Assembly: GCA_002317115.1 (NCBI GenBank)
Contig: DCIP01000170.1
Coordinates: 1-6,580, forward strand
Reading direction: 5' to 3'
Source: Candidatus Scybalocola fimicaballi
GTDB lineage: Bacteria; Bacteroidota; Bacteroidia; Bacteroidales; Paludibacteraceae
DNA length: 6,580 bases
The notes under the pieces were generated by a model, which was not told the origin of the DNA, did no database searches, and was given only the letters and a program-made list of their open reading frames with translations. A program made the translations under genes and the position numbers. How positions within the stretch are numbered: position 1 is the stretch's first letter; each line of letters begins with the position of its first letter. Shown here in pieces: positions 1-5,818 of this stretch.

Positions 1-434
1 GGAATGTCTGATACTGCCAATGCTGCAGAAGCTGCAAGACCTGCCAATGAATCTGGCTGGTCAACACCGTCAGCTGAAATCATCAATACGTTTACGAATG
101 TCTCTGCGTGGTAATCGTCTGGGAACAATGGGCGTAGTGCACGGTCCACCAAACGGGCTGTAAGTATCTCATAGTCAGAAGCCTTACCCTCTCTCTTTGT
201 GAAACCACCAGGGAAACGGCCGTAGGCTCCGTATTTTTCCTTGTATTCTACTGTCAACGGCATAAAATCTGTGCCAGGTACTGCGTCTGATGCTGTACAG
301 ACTGTCGCTAGCAACATTGTCTTGCCAAGGCGAACTACGACTGCTCCGTCGGCCTGCTTAGCTAATTTACCTGTCTCGATCGTAATCTCTCTGCCGTCAG
401 GGAGTTTGACCGATTTTGTAATTACATTTAACAT
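1..434 (-). CDS. pnp: Polyribonucleotide nucleotidyltransferase (PNPase), N-terminal part, cut by window edge
   Basis: PNPase is a trimeric 3'-to-5' exoribonuclease that degrades RNA by phosphorolysis, releasing nucleoside diphosphates, and it acts in cytoplasmic mRNA turnover. Only the first 144 codons are present; the gene continues past base 1. Translation from the ATG at 434 begins [17 protein letters not shown] and covers most of the first RNase PH-like domain. Visible landmarks are [12 protein letters not shown] (residues 72-83), which corresponds to the RNA-binding loop region that reads GRIPGSFFRREG in E. coli, and [13 protein letters not shown] (93-105), both characteristic of PNPase. 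The start is chosen because it is the first ATG in frame and the following residues align with the usual PNPase N terminus. No Shine-Dalgarno sequence precedes it; the leader is A-rich, as is common in Bacteroidetes. The ABC exporter gene lies upstream on the same strand, 106 bases away. Confidence 0.95.
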   Translation of the reverse strand, partial: MLNVITKSVKLPDGREITIETGKLAKQADGAVVVRLGKTMLLATVCTASDAVPGTDFMPLTVEYKEKYGAYGRFPGGFTKREGKASDYEILTARLVDRALRPLFPDDYHAETFVNVLMISADGVDQPDSLAGLAASAALAVSDI

Positions 435-465
435 CTTATCTTTTTTTTCGTCAAAATATCTACTA

Positions 466-473
466 CAAACCTA
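466..473 (-). promoter_or_regulatory. Putative pnp promoter, Bacteroidetes-type -7 box
   Basis: The minus strand reads TAGGTTTG here, an exact match to the TAnnTTTG -7 consensus of the Bacteroidetes housekeeping sigma factor, with its proximal end about 31 bases before the pnp ATG. I see no convincing TTTG -33 element at the expected 19-20 base spacing, so the call rests on one box and its position. Confidence 0.4.
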
Positions 474-495
474 CACTTTTTTTTATCCAAAAACT

Positions 496-515
496 AAAAT
501 AATCGGAATTATTTT
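496..515 (-). terminator. Possible AT-rich terminator after the purB-exporter unit
   Basis: This is a perfect 8-base inverted repeat (AAAATAAT / ATTATTTT) around a 4-base loop, followed on the minus strand by AGTTTTTGG. It begins 25 bases after the exporter stop codon and lies upstream of the putative pnp promoter. The stem has no G-C pairs, so it would be weak, and it could instead be chance symmetry in AT-rich DNA. Confidence 0.35.
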
Positions 516-540
516 CAAAATTTTCAGATATTTCTGCAAT

Positions 541-2358
541 TTATTTTTGCATTGAGTAGAGTTTACAATATAATCCGCCTTTTTCAAGCAACTCTTCGTG
601 TGTGCCTCTCTCTACGATTTCTCCTTTGTCGAGTACGCAGATCAGGTCTGCTTTCTTGATTGTCGATAGTCGGTGGGCAATCACGATGGTTGTGCGGTTC
701 TTCATCAGCTCCTCAAGCGCTGCCTGCACAAGTTTCTCGCTCTCTGTGTCCAATGCCGACGTCGCTTCGTCCAAAATCAGTATCGACGGGTTCTTTAAAA
801 TGGCTCGTGCAATACTCAATCTTTGGCGCTGTCCACCTGATAGTCGACTTCCGTGGTCTCCAATATTAGTCTGGTAGCCTTCCTCTGTCTCCATAATGAA
901 TTTATGGGCGTTGGCTATCTTCGCGGCATTGATGATGTCCTCTTCTGTCGCGTTGTCAGTACCAAACTTTATATTATTATATATGGTGTCGTTGAAAAGG
1001 ATTGGATCCTGGTTGACGTTGCCCATGTAGCCGCGTAGGTCGTGCAATGTGAAGTGACGGATATCTGTACCGTCGATAGTGATCTCGCCTTTCTGCACGT
1101 CGTAGAATCTTGGCAATAGATCTACCATCGTCGACTTTCCTGATCCGGATGCTCCAACCAACGCTACGGTCTGGCCTTTGTTGATGTTGAGCGAAACTCC
1201 TTTTAGAATCCACTCGTCGTCGTACTTAAACCAAACGTCGTTGAACGATATGCTATTGTTGAATGGCTTTGCCTCGACGGGATTGTCGACCACCTTCAAC
1301 GGATTATTTGCCATTAACACCATGTCAATTCTCGCCAATGACGCTTTACCTTTCTCGATGCTATACATCGCTTTCGATAGGTCCTTGGCTGGATTGATGA
1401 TACTGTAGAATATCACAAGATAGTAGATGAACTCTCCTGCGTTGAGCGAACTTTGGTCGTTGAGGATTAGAGATCCTCCGAAGAACAGTACAATCGCAAT
1501 CATCATAGTTCCCAAGAACTCACTCATTGGGTGGGCCAACATGTAGCGACGGTTGATCTTGTTAGTTGTCTTTCTCAACTCATCGTTCATCTCTCCGAAA
1601 CGTTTGTTGATATGCTCTTCGGCGTTGAATGCCTTGATGATTCGCAGACCATTAAGCGTCTCCTCGATGATAGATGTCAAACTTCCTTGCTGCTCTTGTC
1701 CGACAACGGATTTTCTTTTCAGACTACGACCGACTCTTCCCATTAAGAATCCGGCTATTGGCAATACCAACAGCACGAATAATGTGAGCTCCCAGCTTAG
1801 CATTAGCATTACGCCAAGATAGAAGATGATCATAATCGGATTTTTGCTCAACAGTTCGATGGAACTCATGATTGAGGCTTCCACTTCATTCACGTCGCCA
1901 AGCATTCTCGCCATGATATCACCTCTCTTCTGCTTGTCGTAGAATCCGAGATTAAGGTCGACGATCTTTGCATACATGTCGCGACGGATGTCACGGACAA
2001 GTCCTGTACGCATCGGGATGATAAAATATGAAGCTAAGTAAGTCGTTCCGGTTTTCAAAAGAGTCATGACGATAAGGACGACGGCCAATATAAGAAGTGT
2101 GTCGATTCCTCCGTGATGCTCTATGTACTGCTGAACGTAGTAGTATGCGTTGTTTTTTATACTGTCGAATGACCATGGCTGAAACTCATAAGTGACTTGC
2201 TCTGTCTTGAACAGAATCTGTAGGATAGGGATGAGTACAGCAAATGAGAATATTGAAAAAAGCGTCGCCAACACATTGCACAGAATGTTCAGTGCAATGT
2301 GCCCCTTGTAGCGGACGGCGAATCTTTTTATCAGTGTAATAAACTGTGGTGCTTTCAC
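541..2358 (-). CDS. MsbA-like ABC exporter, fused permease and ATPase (half-transporter)
   Basis: This is a type I ABC exporter half-transporter of 605 residues, expected to dimerise in the inner membrane and move a hydrophobic substrate outward by ATP hydrolysis. The N-terminal membrane domain has hydrophobic spans at about residues 22-49, 88-112, 172-208 (a pair), 280-299 and 309-323. The ATPase domain carries all standard motifs: Walker A GASGSGKST (402-410), Q-loop glutamine 450 in NVNQDP, signature LSGGQ (506-510), Walker B ILILDE (526-531) followed by SALD, and the H-loop histidine 562 in IAHRLST. The open frame extends upstream to an ATG at 2427 inside purB. I prefer the GTG at 2358, 4 bases after the purB stop, because it avoids a 65-base overlap and gives the short KAPQFITLIKRF lead-in typical of the family. 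The position suggests translational coupling with purB. MsbA-type lipid export is the closest family resemblance, but the substrate cannot be read from the sequence. Confidence 0.9.
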   Translation of the reverse strand: MKAPQFITLIKRFAVRYKGHIALNILCNVLATLFSIFSFAVLIPILQILFKTEQVTYEFQPWSFDSIKNNAYYYVQQYIEHHGGIDTLLILAVVLIVMTLLKTGTTYLASYFIIPMRTGLVRDIRRDMYAKIVDLNLGFYDKQKRGDIMARMLGDVNEVEASIMSSIELLSKNPIMIIFYLGVMLMLSWELTLFVLLVLPIAGFLMGRVGRSLKRKSVVGQEQQGSLTSIIEETLNGLRIIKAFNAEEHINKRFGEMNDELRKTTNKINRRYMLAHPMSEFLGTMMIAIVLFFGGSLILNDQSSLNAGEFIYYLVIFYSIINPAKDLSKAMYSIEKGKASLARIDMVLMANNPLKVVDNPVEAKPFNNSISFNDVWFKYDDEWILKGVSLNINKGQTVALVGASGSGKSTMVDLLPRFYDVQKGEITIDGTDIRHFTLHDLRGYMGNVNQDPILFNDTIYNNIKFGTDNATEEDIINAAKIANAHKFIMETEEGYQTNIGDHGSRLSGGQRQRLSIARAILKNPSILILDEATSALDTESEKLVQAALEELMKNRTTIVIAHRLSTIKKADLICVLDKGEIVERGTHEELLEKGGLYCKLYSMQK

Positions 2359-2362
2359 AAGA

Positions 2363-3712
2363 TTATTTATAGATACCTGTATATGTGCTTGGCTTGATAG
2401 CACGTAGCTCAGCCTTAACTGACTCACTTACATTTAGAGTCTCGATGAAGTCGGCGATAGACTTCTCTGTGATCTTCTGGTTTGTACGAGTCAACTCCTT
2501 CAATGTCTCGTAAGGATTTGGATAATTCTCACGACGCAAGATTGTCTGGATTCCCTCTGCTACGACTGCCCAGTTCTTCTCCAAATCAGCTGCGATAGCC
2601 TCCTCGTTAAGAAGTAGCTTGCCAAGACCTTTCTGGATAGACTTGATAGAGATGATTGAGTGAGCCAAAGGCACACCGATGTTTCTCAATACTGTTGAGT
2701 CTGTCAAGTCGCGCTGCAAACGAGAAACTGGAAGTTTGGCAGCCAAGTGCTCAAGGATTGCGTTTGCGATACCAAGGTTACCCTCTGCGTTCTCGTAGTC
2801 GATTGGGTTGACCTTGTGAGGCATTGCTGATGAACCAACCTCACCCTTCTTGATCTTCTGCTTGAAGTACTCCATCATGATGTACATCCAGAAGTCACGG
2901 CAAAGGTCGATCATGATTACGTTGATTCTCTTGATGCTGTCGAATACGCGGCTCAAGTTATCGTAGTTAGAGATCTGAGTTGTGTAAGCCTCTCTCTCCA
3001 CACCAAGCTTCTCAGCTGTGAACTTGTTACCGAATGCGATCCAGTCTACTGATGGAAATGCTACATTGTGTGCGTTGAAGTTACCTGTTGCACCACCGAA
3101 CTTAGCTGGCATCTTCATTGTCTTCAACTCAGCAAGCTGGACCTGTAGACGTGAAACGAATACCTTGATCTCCTTACCAAGACGAGTAGGGGATGCAGGC
3201 TGACCGTGAGTCTTAGCCAACATTGCGATATCCTTCCACTCAGTTGCGAACTCATCAAGTTTTGCGATCAATCCCTCAACCTCAGGAATGAAGACCTCGT
3301 TAAGAGCCTCACGCATTGACATTGGGATTGAAGTGTTGTTGATATCCTGGCTTGTTAAACCGAAGTGGATGTACTCCTTAGCGTCCTTAAGACCAAGAGC
3401 CTCAAACTTCTCCTTCAAGAAGTACTCTACAGCCTTCACGTCGTGGTTAGTTACACTTTCGATCTCCTTGATACGGTTGGCATCCTCGATAGAGAAGTCT
3501 GCATAGATCTTTCTCAAATCAGCGAACACTTTGCTGTCGATACCCTTAAGTGCTGGCAATGGAATCTCGCACAATGCGATGAAATACTCCACTTCTACAC
3601 GCACTCTATACTTGATTAGAGCGAACTCTGAAAAATATCCTGCTAATGCATCTGCTTTGCTTCTATATCTTCCGTCTACTGGAGATATAGCGGTCAATTC
3701 CTGTAAATTCAT
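2363..3712 (-). CDS. purB: Adenylosuccinate lyase
   Basis: PurB catalyses two fumarate-releasing steps of purine synthesis: SAICAR to AICAR in IMP synthesis, and adenylosuccinate to AMP. It is a cytoplasmic homotetramer of the fumarase/aspartase superfamily. The 449-residue product is close to the E. coli enzyme in length and motifs: opening ELTAISPVDGRYRSKA, NHDVKAVEY (89-97), TSQDINN (120-126), KTHGQPASPTRLGKE with the presumed catalytic histidine 169, and the mobile signature loop GSSAMPHKVNP (293-303) with the expected catalytic serine at 294 or 295. The C-terminal LPVSRLQRDLTDSTVLRN block is also E. coli-type. The ATG at 3712 matches the normal N terminus of the family. The exporter start follows the stop by 4 bases, so the two are probably co-transcribed. 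A -7 box lies about 35 bases upstream, within a sequence shared with the toxin-antitoxin promoter. Confidence 0.97.
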   Translation of the reverse strand: MNLQELTAISPVDGRYRSKADALAGYFSEFALIKYRVRVEVEYFIALCEIPLPALKGIDSKVFADLRKIYADFSIEDANRIKEIESVTNHDVKAVEYFLKEKFEALGLKDAKEYIHFGLTSQDINNTSIPMSMREALNEVFIPEVEGLIAKLDEFATEWKDIAMLAKTHGQPASPTRLGKEIKVFVSRLQVQLAELKTMKMPAKFGGATGNFNAHNVAFPSVDWIAFGNKFTAEKLGVEREAYTTQISNYDNLSRVFDSIKRINVIMIDLCRDFWMYIMMEYFKQKIKKGEVGSSAMPHKVNPIDYENAEGNLGIANAILEHLAAKLPVSRLQRDLTDSTVLRNIGVPLAHSIISIKSIQKGLGKLLLNEEAIAADLEKNWAVVAEGIQTILRRENYPNPYETLKELTRTNQKITEKSIADFIETLNVSESVKAELRAIKPSTYTGIYK

Positions 3713-3736
3713 ACTTGACTTTTTATTTGTTGTACA

Positions 3737-3762
3737 AAAATCCTTGCAAAGATAAGGATTTT
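3737..3762. promoter_or_regulatory. purB promoter -7 box inside a perfect 9-base inverted repeat
   Basis: The minus strand at 3754-3747 reads TATCTTTG, an exact TAnnTTTG -7 box pointing toward purB, with transcription predicted to begin near 3740. The box lies within an inverted repeat with arms AAAATCCTT (3737-3745) and AAGGATTTT (3754-3762) and an 8-base spacer. No clear TTTG -33 element is visible. The symmetry could be a repressor site, or a weak hairpin in any transcript reading through from the toxin gene, which ends only 21 bases away (stop at 3784-3786) with no stronger terminator between. Confidence 0.5.
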
Positions 3763-3767
3763 ATTTG
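3746..3767. repeat. 22-base promoter-core repeat, copy 1 (purB side)
   Basis: The sequence GCAAAGATAAGGATTTTATTTG differs from copy 2 at 4485-4506 only at its 12th base (G here, A there). The two copies lie 739 bases apart in the same orientation and flank the toxin-antitoxin pair. Each supplies the -7 box of the minus-strand gene to its left. It could be a shared promoter element, a relic of duplication when the cassette was inserted, or both. Confidence 0.6.
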
Positions 3768-3783
3768 TGATTTTGGGTTGCTA

Positions 3784-4191
3784 CTATACTCTTTCTACCC
3801 AATTTTCTATCTTTATACCAGATAATCGCGATAAATGCGAAATGTTTTCAGTCACAATTGTCATTTGAGAGACAATGGAGGCTGTTCCAATGAATAAATC
3901 AAAATCTTCAATCAAACATCCTTTTTGCTGAAGTTCAGCTTTTTGTTTACAATATTCCTTTAAATGAATGCTAAAAGGGATAATTTTAAAAGAAGAGACA
4001 AGGTCATTAACTGTTTTTGTGTTTTCTTCTTTTTGTTTGCTTAGTTCTGCTCCTAAAAGTAATTCTGCTACTGTAAATTCTGAGATGTAACAATTAGACC
4101 AACCAACTTGACGTATTTTGTCTAATACTGAATATTTGTTTCTAAGGACGTGGACAAGAACATTCGTATCTAATAAATAACGTTGTTTCAC
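3784..4191 (-). CDS. vapC: VapC-like PIN-domain ribonuclease toxin
   Basis: This is a 135-residue PIN-domain protein, the toxin of a type II toxin-antitoxin pair; VapC toxins are Mg2+-dependent ribonucleases, often cutting tRNA or rRNA, that inhibit growth when freed from the antitoxin. The acidic site is recognisable: aspartate 8 in LLDTNVLV, glutamate 43 in FTVAELLLGAEL, aspartate 98 (with 95-96 also acidic) in IEDFDLFIGTASI, and the late TENISHLSRLSGIKIENW block (114-131), which is typical of VapC endings. The start is GTG at 4191, and GTGA overlaps the antitoxin stop by 4 bases, implying translational coupling. All expected acidic positions are present, so it looks intact and active. The exact RNA target cannot be predicted. 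Its base composition is visibly more AT-rich than that of purB next door. Confidence 0.88.
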   Translation of the reverse strand: MKQRYLLDTNVLVHVLRNKYSVLDKIRQVGWSNCYISEFTVAELLLGAELSKQKEENTKTVNDLVSSFKIIPFSIHLKEYCKQKAELQQKGCLIEDFDLFIGTASIVSQMTIVTENISHLSRLSGIKIENWVERV

Positions 4192-4454
4192 AGCTTCTGG
4201 ATTTTTCTTAATGTACTGTTCTTTTTGATGGAATCCATAATTTCGTCTGTTGATTCATTTCCTGCCCAACTTCCTGCAAATCGTTTGATCATTTCGTCAG
4301 TGTGCTCTGATTCCTTTTTGGAATTTGTGCGACTCTTCTCGGAAAATGATTTTATGATCTTTTCGATCAGTTTTAATTTGACTTCGTCACTCAGTGATTT
4401 GAGTGATTCCCAATATCCATCAATAATGGCCTGGTTGTGTAATGCAATTTTCAT
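4188..4454 (-). CDS. Antitoxin of the VapC-like toxin
   Basis: This 88-residue protein is encoded immediately before the PIN toxin, in the usual antitoxin-first order, and overlaps it by 4 bases. The N-terminal half (about 10-40) is an amphipathic helical stretch rich in leucine and lysine (SLSDEVKLKLIEKIIKSF). The C-terminal part FAGSWAGNESTDEIMDSIKK (59-78), followed by STLRKIQKL, resembles the ending of Bacteroidales antitoxins paired with PIN toxins (pattern F-x-x-W, then DEI, then a short basic tail). That tail would be the toxin-binding segment. I do not see a clear AbrB or ribbon-helix-helix signature, so the DNA-binding mode and the VapB subfamily are undetermined. The ATG at 4454 is the only reasonable start. 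Function is inferred mainly from gene order, overlap and size. Confidence 0.78.
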   Translation of the reverse strand: MKIALHNQAIIDGYWESLKSLSDEVKLKLIEKIIKSFSEKSRTNSKKESEHTDEMIKRFAGSWAGNESTDEIMDSIKKNSTLRKIQKL

Positions 4455-4471
4455 TGTACTTTTGTTTAACT

Positions 4472-4516
4472 AATTCTTATATCTGCAAAGATAAGAATTT
4501 TATTTGAGTAAACAAG
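4472..4516 (-). promoter_or_regulatory. Toxin-antitoxin promoter with inverted repeat over the -7 box
   Basis: On the minus strand, TATCTTTG (4493-4486) is an exact -7 box, and CTTG (4516-4513) lies 19 bases upstream of it, a good fit to the Bacteroidetes -33 position (TTTG consensus, 3 of 4). The -7 box sits inside a perfect 9-base inverted repeat, AATTCTTAT (4472-4480) and ATAAGAATT (4491-4499), with a 10-base spacer. Type II toxin-antitoxin operons are commonly autorepressed by the complex binding such a palindrome, so this is the best operator candidate. Confidence 0.55.
4485..4506. repeat. 22-base promoter-core repeat, copy 2 (toxin-antitoxin side)
   Basis: The sequence GCAAAGATAAGAATTTTATTTG is identical to copy 1 at 3746-3767 except at its 12th base. 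The opposite arm of the local inverted repeat carries the matching change (TCCTT in the purB copy, TTCTT here), so dyad symmetry is preserved in both places. Confidence 0.6.
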
Positions 4517-4529
4517 TTTGTTTTTTGCC

Positions 4530-4537
4530 TATATTTG
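4530..4537 (+). promoter_or_regulatory. Putative promoter of the three-gene exported-protein cluster, -7 box
   Basis: TATATTTG is an exact TAnnTTTG match ending 21 bases before the ATG of the first gene. Nearby TTTG sequences (4503-4506 and 4517-4520) are not at the ideal 19-20 base spacing, so the -33 element is uncertain. The promoter is divergent from, and nearly abuts, the toxin-antitoxin promoter. Confidence 0.45.
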
Positions 4538-4558
4538 TCCCATCAATCATCATTAATT

Positions 4559-4915
4559 ATGAAACACAACATTCTCAAAATATTATCCCTCGTCGCCATG
4601 ATGCTTTGCATCACGACTGGATTTTCATATGATTTCATGAAGGTTGCATATAAGAAGATTATGGTTGATGATAAACTTTGCTACTCAATTAAGAAAGGTT
4701 ACAGTAGGAAGGATACTACACAATGGGTGCCTTTTTGTGGAGAATTAATATATGAAGACGGATTAAAAGAGTTTGACTACGAAGAGGGTTATGACTATAC
4801 TATGTACGTAGTTAAATTCGATCCTAGTGTAGATACTATTTATGTGAAGAAAATAATTGCAAGTGATAATTCAAAATATTGGAATATAGTTAGGGTTCCT
4901 AAAAAACAAAAGTGA
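4559..4915 (+). CDS. Exported single-domain protein of two-cysteine repeat family (gene A, DUF4377-like)
   Basis: This is a small secreted protein of 118 residues with no recognised function. Residues 1-23 form a signal peptide: basic KHNILK start, hydrophobic LSLVAMMLCITT core, and a likely signal peptidase I cut after GFS. The mature part is one domain (about 25-102) with KKIMVDDKLCYS, then WVPFCGE, an acidic-aromatic block (DYEEGYDY), and FDPSVDTIYVKKIIAS at the end. This order (C-[YL]-x-V, W-x-x-F, Y-E-x-G-Y-x-Y, closing beta strand) resembles DUF4377 as I remember it, but the second cysteine in PFCG is not something I associate with that family. The start is the ATG at 4559; a longer reading from TTG 4535 would overlap the -7 box and spoil the signal peptide. 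The stop is 4 bases before gene B, so the genes are co-transcribed. The domain closely matches the second domain of gene C. Confidence 0.82.
   Translation: MKHNILKILSLVAMMLCITTGFSYDFMKVAYKKIMVDDKLCYSIKKGYSRKDTTQWVPFCGELIYEDGLKEFDYEEGYDYTMYVVKFDPSVDTIYVKKIIASDNSKYWNIVRVPKKQK
4631..4741 (+). repeat. Duplicated coding block, copy in gene A
   Basis: These 37 codons match codons 101-137 of gene C (6119-6229) at 29 of 37 residues and, by hand count, 86 of 111 bases. Many differences are third-position changes, indicating an old duplication kept under protein-level constraint rather than a fresh copy. Confidence 0.8.
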
Positions 4916-4919
4916 CGAT

Positions 4920-5807
4920 ATGAGATATTTGATTTCTATTATTTGGTTGATACTTTGCATCACGAACGGATCAGCAACGCAATTTATAAAAATGGCTGAA
5001 AAAATCATTATGATTGATGGTAAGAAATGCTATTCAGTATGTGAAGTAAATAAACCATACGATACATTATCTGTGTGGAAACCATTTTGTGGAGAATTAA
5101 AAAAACTATACATTCCACCTTTTTATGAAGAAATGGAAGATAGATATGAATACATCTTGGAGGTTGATTCATTTGACATTAATCTGGATACTATAGTTGT
5201 GAACAGATTAATTAGTCGTGATTTCTATCCTGAATATAGAGCATGCCCCGTAGTCTCCAAAATAAAAGAAGGAAAATCTGTTCCTGTTACACAAAAATAT
5301 TATCAAAACAAAATACGTAAAAAGAACCTCATCAAAGAAGCATATCAACGTAAAAAGTACAGTTGGGTGGACTCCTTGAAATCAGTAAAAGAACAGTTGT
5401 TGATTGATTCGATTTCGTCCACAAATAAAGATTCTGTGGAACTAATTTCTGTGGCTCCATTCTTAATGTATGTCAACAAAAAATGTTGTTTTTTGACAAA
5501 AAGACGTGGTGATAGATATAAAAATACCGAATGGGAACCATTCTGCGGCGAATTTAGCAAACCGTTTTATTATGAGAGAAACAAAGAATTTTCATTATTA
5601 GTTAAAAATTACGATCCTAAGGCAGATACAATACAGGTGATTAGATGTATAAGTTCAGATAGTTCTATTGCTTTTCGAAAACTACAGTTGAAGAGGGCTT
5701 TGTCAGATAAATCCAATTATCTTCGTGTCCGTGTTGATGGAAAATTATACTATTGGACTGGACGAGATTATGAATTTGAAGCTGTTGAAGATGTATACAA
5801 CAAATAA
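4920..5807 (+). CDS. Exported two-domain protein of two-cysteine repeat family (gene B, DUF4377-like)
   Basis: This is a secreted protein of 295 residues and unknown function, the largest of the three paralogues. The signal peptide is residues 1-19 (MRYLISIIWLILCITNGSA), with a probable signal peptidase I cut after GSA. The first repeat domain (about 21-99) has DGKKCYSV, WKPFCGE, an acidic-aromatic stretch and FDINLDTIVVNRLIS. A basic, lysine-rich, probably helical linker (about 115-172) follows. The second domain (about 176-247) has VNKKCCFL, WEPFCGE and YDPKADTIQVIRCISS. The tail (268-279) holds RVRVDGKLYYWTG, which resembles the opening strands of another copy that then ends, so it may be a truncated third domain. 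The ATG at 4920 follows the gene A stop by 4 bases. The signal-peptide coding region shares an almost unbroken stretch (CTTTGCATCACGA) with gene A, evidence of common descent. No enzyme motifs are visible. Confidence 0.82.
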   Translation: MRYLISIIWLILCITNGSATQFIKMAEKIIMIDGKKCYSVCEVNKPYDTLSVWKPFCGELKKLYIPPFYEEMEDRYEYILEVDSFDINLDTIVVNRLISRDFYPEYRACPVVSKIKEGKSVPVTQKYYQNKIRKKNLIKEAYQRKKYSWVDSLKSVKEQLLIDSISSTNKDSVELISVAPFLMYVNKKCCFLTKRRGDRYKNTEWEPFCGEFSKPFYYERNKEFSLLVKNYDPKADTIQVIRCISSDSSIAFRKLQLKRALSDKSNYLRVRVDGKLYYWTGRDYEFEAVEDVYNK

Positions 5808-5818
5808 ATAGATCAACT

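Noticed and set aside
241..555. Plus-strand open frame of 104 codons opposite the start of pnp and the pnp-exporter gap
   Set aside because: It is antisense to a clear PNPase N terminus and its own translation is low-complexity with no recognisable domain; the coding signal is on the minus strand.
2359..2427. Upstream extension of the ABC exporter to ATG 2427
   Set aside because: The 23 added residues are the purB C-terminal coding region read in another frame and do not look like the family's N terminus; GTG 2358 fits better.
3737..3762. Inverted repeat upstream of purB as a strong terminator for the toxin gene
   Set aside because: The stem is mostly A-T and coincides with an exact -7 box shared with another promoter, so a promoter or operator role explains it better; weak termination is not excluded.
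4183..4473. Plus-strand open frame of 96 codons opposite the antitoxin
   Set aside because: It is a shadow of the antitoxin frame; the minus strand has the better start, the GTGA overlap with the toxin, and a promoter.
3746..4506. CRISPR-like or insertion-sequence origin for the 22-base repeats
   Set aside because: There are only two copies 739 bases apart with an ordinary toxin-antitoxin pair between them, and no transposase, terminal inverted repeats or regular spacers.
4535..4558. TTG start at 4535 for gene A, adding eight residues
   Set aside because: It lies within the predicted -7 box, and the ATG at 4559 gives a clean signal peptide starting with a basic segment.
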